A stretch of 64,000 nucleotides of DNA. It comes from CALINB01 sp938045325. Its GTDB lineage: Bacteria > Pseudomonadota > Alphaproteobacteria > Rhodospirillales > CALINB01. Positions 61,992 to 64,000 of the stretch are shown here, piece after piece. The stretch spans positions 1-64,000 of the forward strand of contig JAYNQW010000003.1 of NCBI GenBank assembly GCA_038114465.1. Reading direction: 5' to 3'. The position numbers and the translations under genes were made by a program. Below the pieces are notes generated by a model, which worked only from the letters and a program-made list of their open reading frames with translations, was not told where the DNA came from and did not search any database. The number at the start of each line of letters is the position of its first letter. Position 1 is the stretch's first letter.

Positions 61992-62783
61992 ATGCCAAAA
62001 CCCAGCTCTGGTTCCACCCCCGATATTCTTGATAGCTTTCGTCTTGATGGCCGGGTGGCGGTTATCACCGGGGCAAGCGAGGGGATCGGCCGCGCCCTAT
62101 CGCTCGGTCTCGCCCATGCCGGCGCGGACGTCGTCGTCTGCAGCCGTGACAAAAGTAAACTCGACGGGCTGGTTGCCGAGATTAAGGACATGGGCCGGCG
62201 CGCCGAGCCCTACTCGATCGATATTTCGCAAGTCGATCAGATCGAGGGCCTGCGCGATTTCGTTCGCGATCAATTCGGCGCACTGCATATTCTTATCAAT
62301 GGGGCGGCCTATACGATTGAGGCGCTCGCCTGGGACACGACCGAACCGGAATGGAACAAATCCATCGATACCAGCCTCAAAGGCACCTACTTCGCCTGCA
62401 CGATCCTCGGCACACTCATGCGCGAGGCGGGGTACGGCAAGATCATCAACTTAAGCTCAACCTATGCCCGCGCCACCATCCCGACCCGCTCGGTCTATTC
62501 GGCCATTAAGGCGGCGATCAGTCATTTAACGGAATCGCTCGCCGTTGAATGGGGGCCGGAAGGCATTCGCATTAATTCACTGGCGCCGACGGCCGTGCGC
62601 ACACCAAGCCGAGCCCAATATCTTGCCAAATTCGAAGACGCGGTGACCGCGCGCATTCCGCTCGGCCGCATCGCGGAAACCGACGATTTATTGGCGGCGG
62701 CGGTGTATCTGGCGAGCCCGGCGTCCGATTTTGTCACGGGACAAACGCTTTTTGTGGACGGTGGTTTTGTCGCACACGGATAA
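61992..62783 (+). CDS. short-chain dehydrogenase/reductase
   Basis: A 263-residue classical SDR. The cofactor motif TGASEGIGRAL is at about residues 27-37 and the NNAG-like segment reads INGAAYT (about 99-105). The catalytic Ser lies in INLSSTYARA and the YxxxK is YSAIK (about 167-171). The C-terminal FVTGQTLFVDGGF is typical of FabG/gluconate 5-dehydrogenase-like members. The substrate is unknown. It is followed after 53 bases by an amidohydrolase gene, suggesting a catabolic operon. Confidence 0.9.
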   Translation: MPKPSSGSTPDILDSFRLDGRVAVITGASEGIGRALSLGLAHAGADVVVCSRDKSKLDGLVAEIKDMGRRAEPYSIDISQVDQIEGLRDFVRDQFGALHILINGAAYTIEALAWDTTEPEWNKSIDTSLKGTYFACTILGTLMREAGYGKIINLSSTYARATIPTRSVYSAIKAAISHLTESLAVEWGPEGIRINSLAPTAVRTPSRAQYLAKFEDAVTARIPLGRIAETDDLLAAAVYLASPASDFVTGQTLFVDGGFVAHG

Positions 62784-62836
62784 CAAAAGGACGACCTCGT
62801 TCACTCAACACAACAAAAAAGACAATAAGGACAACA

Positions 62837-63952
62837 ATGTTTTTTAAATGCGCACATCACGCCCCGGCAGATGTTCATGGACACGGAACCGGACACAATC
62901 ACGCTCACAGTCATGTTGAGGCAGTTCGGAACGGCAACAAATTTTTTACCGTCGATATTCACTGTCATGTTCACGTCTATCAAGCCGATGAGATGTTAAC
63001 ATCCTTGCCGAATTTGTACGGCGGCACGGTGGATAACAACCCACTCACGGTTGCGATTAACGATGCGCTGCAGACATCGCTGCGCACGAAATTGAGCGAT
63101 GCCGATGAACGCCTCAAAGATATGGACGCACAAGGCATCGATGTTCAGGCCATCTCGCCGGCACCTTTTCATTACAACTATGACAAACCGGCCGAGTTTG
63201 CGCGCGACACATCTGTCGTGGTCAACGATACGATTGCCGAAACGGTTGCCAGCCACCCGGACCGGTTCGTCGGCTTAGGCACGTTGCCGCTGCAAGATGT
63301 CGATATGGCGATTGCCGAGCTGGAACGCTGCGTGAATGATCTTGGATTTCGCGGTGTTGAGATTTCAACAAACGTGAACGGCGAAGATTTAACGCGCGCC
63401 GGCCTCGAAAAATTATTTCAGCGCATCGAGGAAATGGGTGTGTTGATTTTCATCCATCCCATCGGCACGTCGTACAAGGAGCGCTTGGGCGATCATTACT
63501 TCCGCAACACCATCGGCCATCCGTTGGAGTCCGCCCTCGCCGTCGGGCATCTCGTGTTTGATGGGTACTTGGAAAAGTATTCAGGGCTCAAGATATGCAT
63601 CGCCCACGGCGGCGGCTATATCCCGGCCTACTCCGGGCGGTTTGATCATCCCTATCATCTGCGCGACGATTGCCGGATCAACATCGATAAGCCGCCGAGT
63701 GAGTACATCAAGAAGCTCTATTTCGATACCGTCGTCTTTAGCGAGCATCAGCTCCGCTATATGATTGAAACCTGGGGCGCCGATCAGGTGGTGATGGGCA
63801 CCGATTACCCGTACGATATGGCGGAACCCGATCCGGTCGGCCATGTTAATAGCGTTCAAGGATTAGGCGACGACGATAAAGCGAAGATCATGGGCGGCAA
63901 CGCAGCTCAATTACTGGGCCTCGATATCGAAGCCTTCGCAAAGACAACGTGA
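62837..63952 (+). CDS. ACMSD-type amidohydrolase/decarboxylase with His-rich leader
   Basis: A 371-residue amidohydrolase_2 protein, related to aminocarboxymuconate-semialdehyde decarboxylase and resorcylate/orsellinate-type decarboxylases. Metal ligands are visible as DIHCH (about 41-45), FIHPIG, CIAHGGGYIPAYSGR and MGTDYPYDM. The C-terminal GNAAQLLGL is typical. The first 28 residues (MFFKCAHHAPADVHGHGTGH and on) contain eight histidines and precede the usual domain start; no other start codon lies between. The reaction is likely a nonoxidative decarboxylation or hydrolysis of an aromatic or muconate-type acid; the substrate is unknown. Confidence 0.88.
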   Translation: MFFKCAHHAPADVHGHGTGHNHAHSHVEAVRNGNKFFTVDIHCHVHVYQADEMLTSLPNLYGGTVDNNPLTVAINDALQTSLRTKLSDADERLKDMDAQGIDVQAISPAPFHYNYDKPAEFARDTSVVVNDTIAETVASHPDRFVGLGTLPLQDVDMAIAELERCVNDLGFRGVEISTNVNGEDLTRAGLEKLFQRIEEMGVLIFIHPIGTSYKERLGDHYFRNTIGHPLESALAVGHLVFDGYLEKYSGLKICIAHGGGYIPAYSGRFDHPYHLRDDCRINIDKPPSEYIKKLYFDTVVFSEHQLRYMIETWGADQVVMGTDYPYDMAEPDPVGHVNSVQGLGDDDKAKIMGGNAAQLLGLDIEAFAKTT

Positions 63953-63969
63953 TTTAAATTTCTATCATT

Positions 63970-64000
63970 ATGACCAGCGCGAAAGAGTATTGGGAAAATC
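63970..64000 (+). CDS. possible start of the next gene, cut by the window edge
   Basis: An ATG at 63970 begins MTSAKEYWEN and the frame remains open to the edge. It is 17 bases after the amidohydrolase stop, which fits an operon partner. Too little is present to name it, and the ribosome-binding site is weak. Confidence 0.4.
   Translation, partial: MTSAKEYWEN

Noticed and set aside
1..64000. CRISPR array, prophage or integrated plasmid
   Set aside because: No regularly spaced repeats, phage structural genes, integrase, transposase or replication genes were seen.

Overview
The window reads as one contiguous piece of an alphaproteobacterial chromosome, most like the Rhodospirillales/Kiloniellales group. 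The evidence is gene order and family content: ruvC-ruvA-ruvB-ybgC-tolQRAB-pal-cpoB-tilS-ftsH-folP-glmM in one direction, ssrS between zapA and the 5-formyl-THF cyclo-ligase gene, alaS next to recA, a split pntAa/pntAb/pntB, a cysteine-free L31, COQ9, and small families typical of the class (DUF1192, DUF1013, DUF465, DUF4164). SOS boxes of the GTTC-N7-GTTC type upstream of recA agree. Base composition looks moderate (about half G+C by eye). The exact taxon cannot be fixed from this window.

Layout. 1-480: 5' end of a leftward 16S rRNA gene, its leader and promoter. 480-5810: a lipoprotein, a TPR/SPOR lipoprotein, threonine dehydratase, thiD and glmM. 5990-7710: a rightward cluster of three small secreted, lysine-rich proteins built from repeated CX10-11C units; I see this as the least explained part of the window. 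7715-22515: folP, ftsH, tilS, the Tol-Pal envelope machine, RuvABC, YebC, a metallophosphoesterase and 5-FTHF cyclo-ligase, all leftward. 22565-23332: 6S RNA, zapA and a coiled-coil partner. 23696-27378: gap, an unknown, thiE, efp, suhB.

27542-30932 is a three-gene envelope module (OmpA-like protein, MotA/TolQ-like channel, MotB/OmpA-like stator) resembling an ion-driven motor but not linked to flagellar genes. 30958-38558 holds an MFS transporter, rpmE, a membrane-anchored class III nucleotide cyclase, small conserved regulators, a degenerate GGDEF protein and COQ9. 38562-52254 is metabolic: def, transhydrogenase, an ABC1 kinase, oligoendopeptidase F, acyl-CoA synthetase, a DMT exporter, a UDP-glucuronate epimerase, pyruvate kinase and glycerate kinase. 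52403-53967 holds an unknown, CheZ and a periplasmic cyclophilin. 53986-61643 is a leftward run recA, alaS, MoxR ATPase, MscS channel, CoxE-like VWA protein. The right end (61858-64000) starts with a MITE-like inverted-repeat element and then carries an SDR oxidoreductase and an ACMSD-type amidohydrolase with a His-rich leader, which look accessory.

Most of the window is core housekeeping. I see no CRISPR array, transposase gene, prophage or tRNA gene. Family assignments come from motifs and remembered family sequences; no database search was run.
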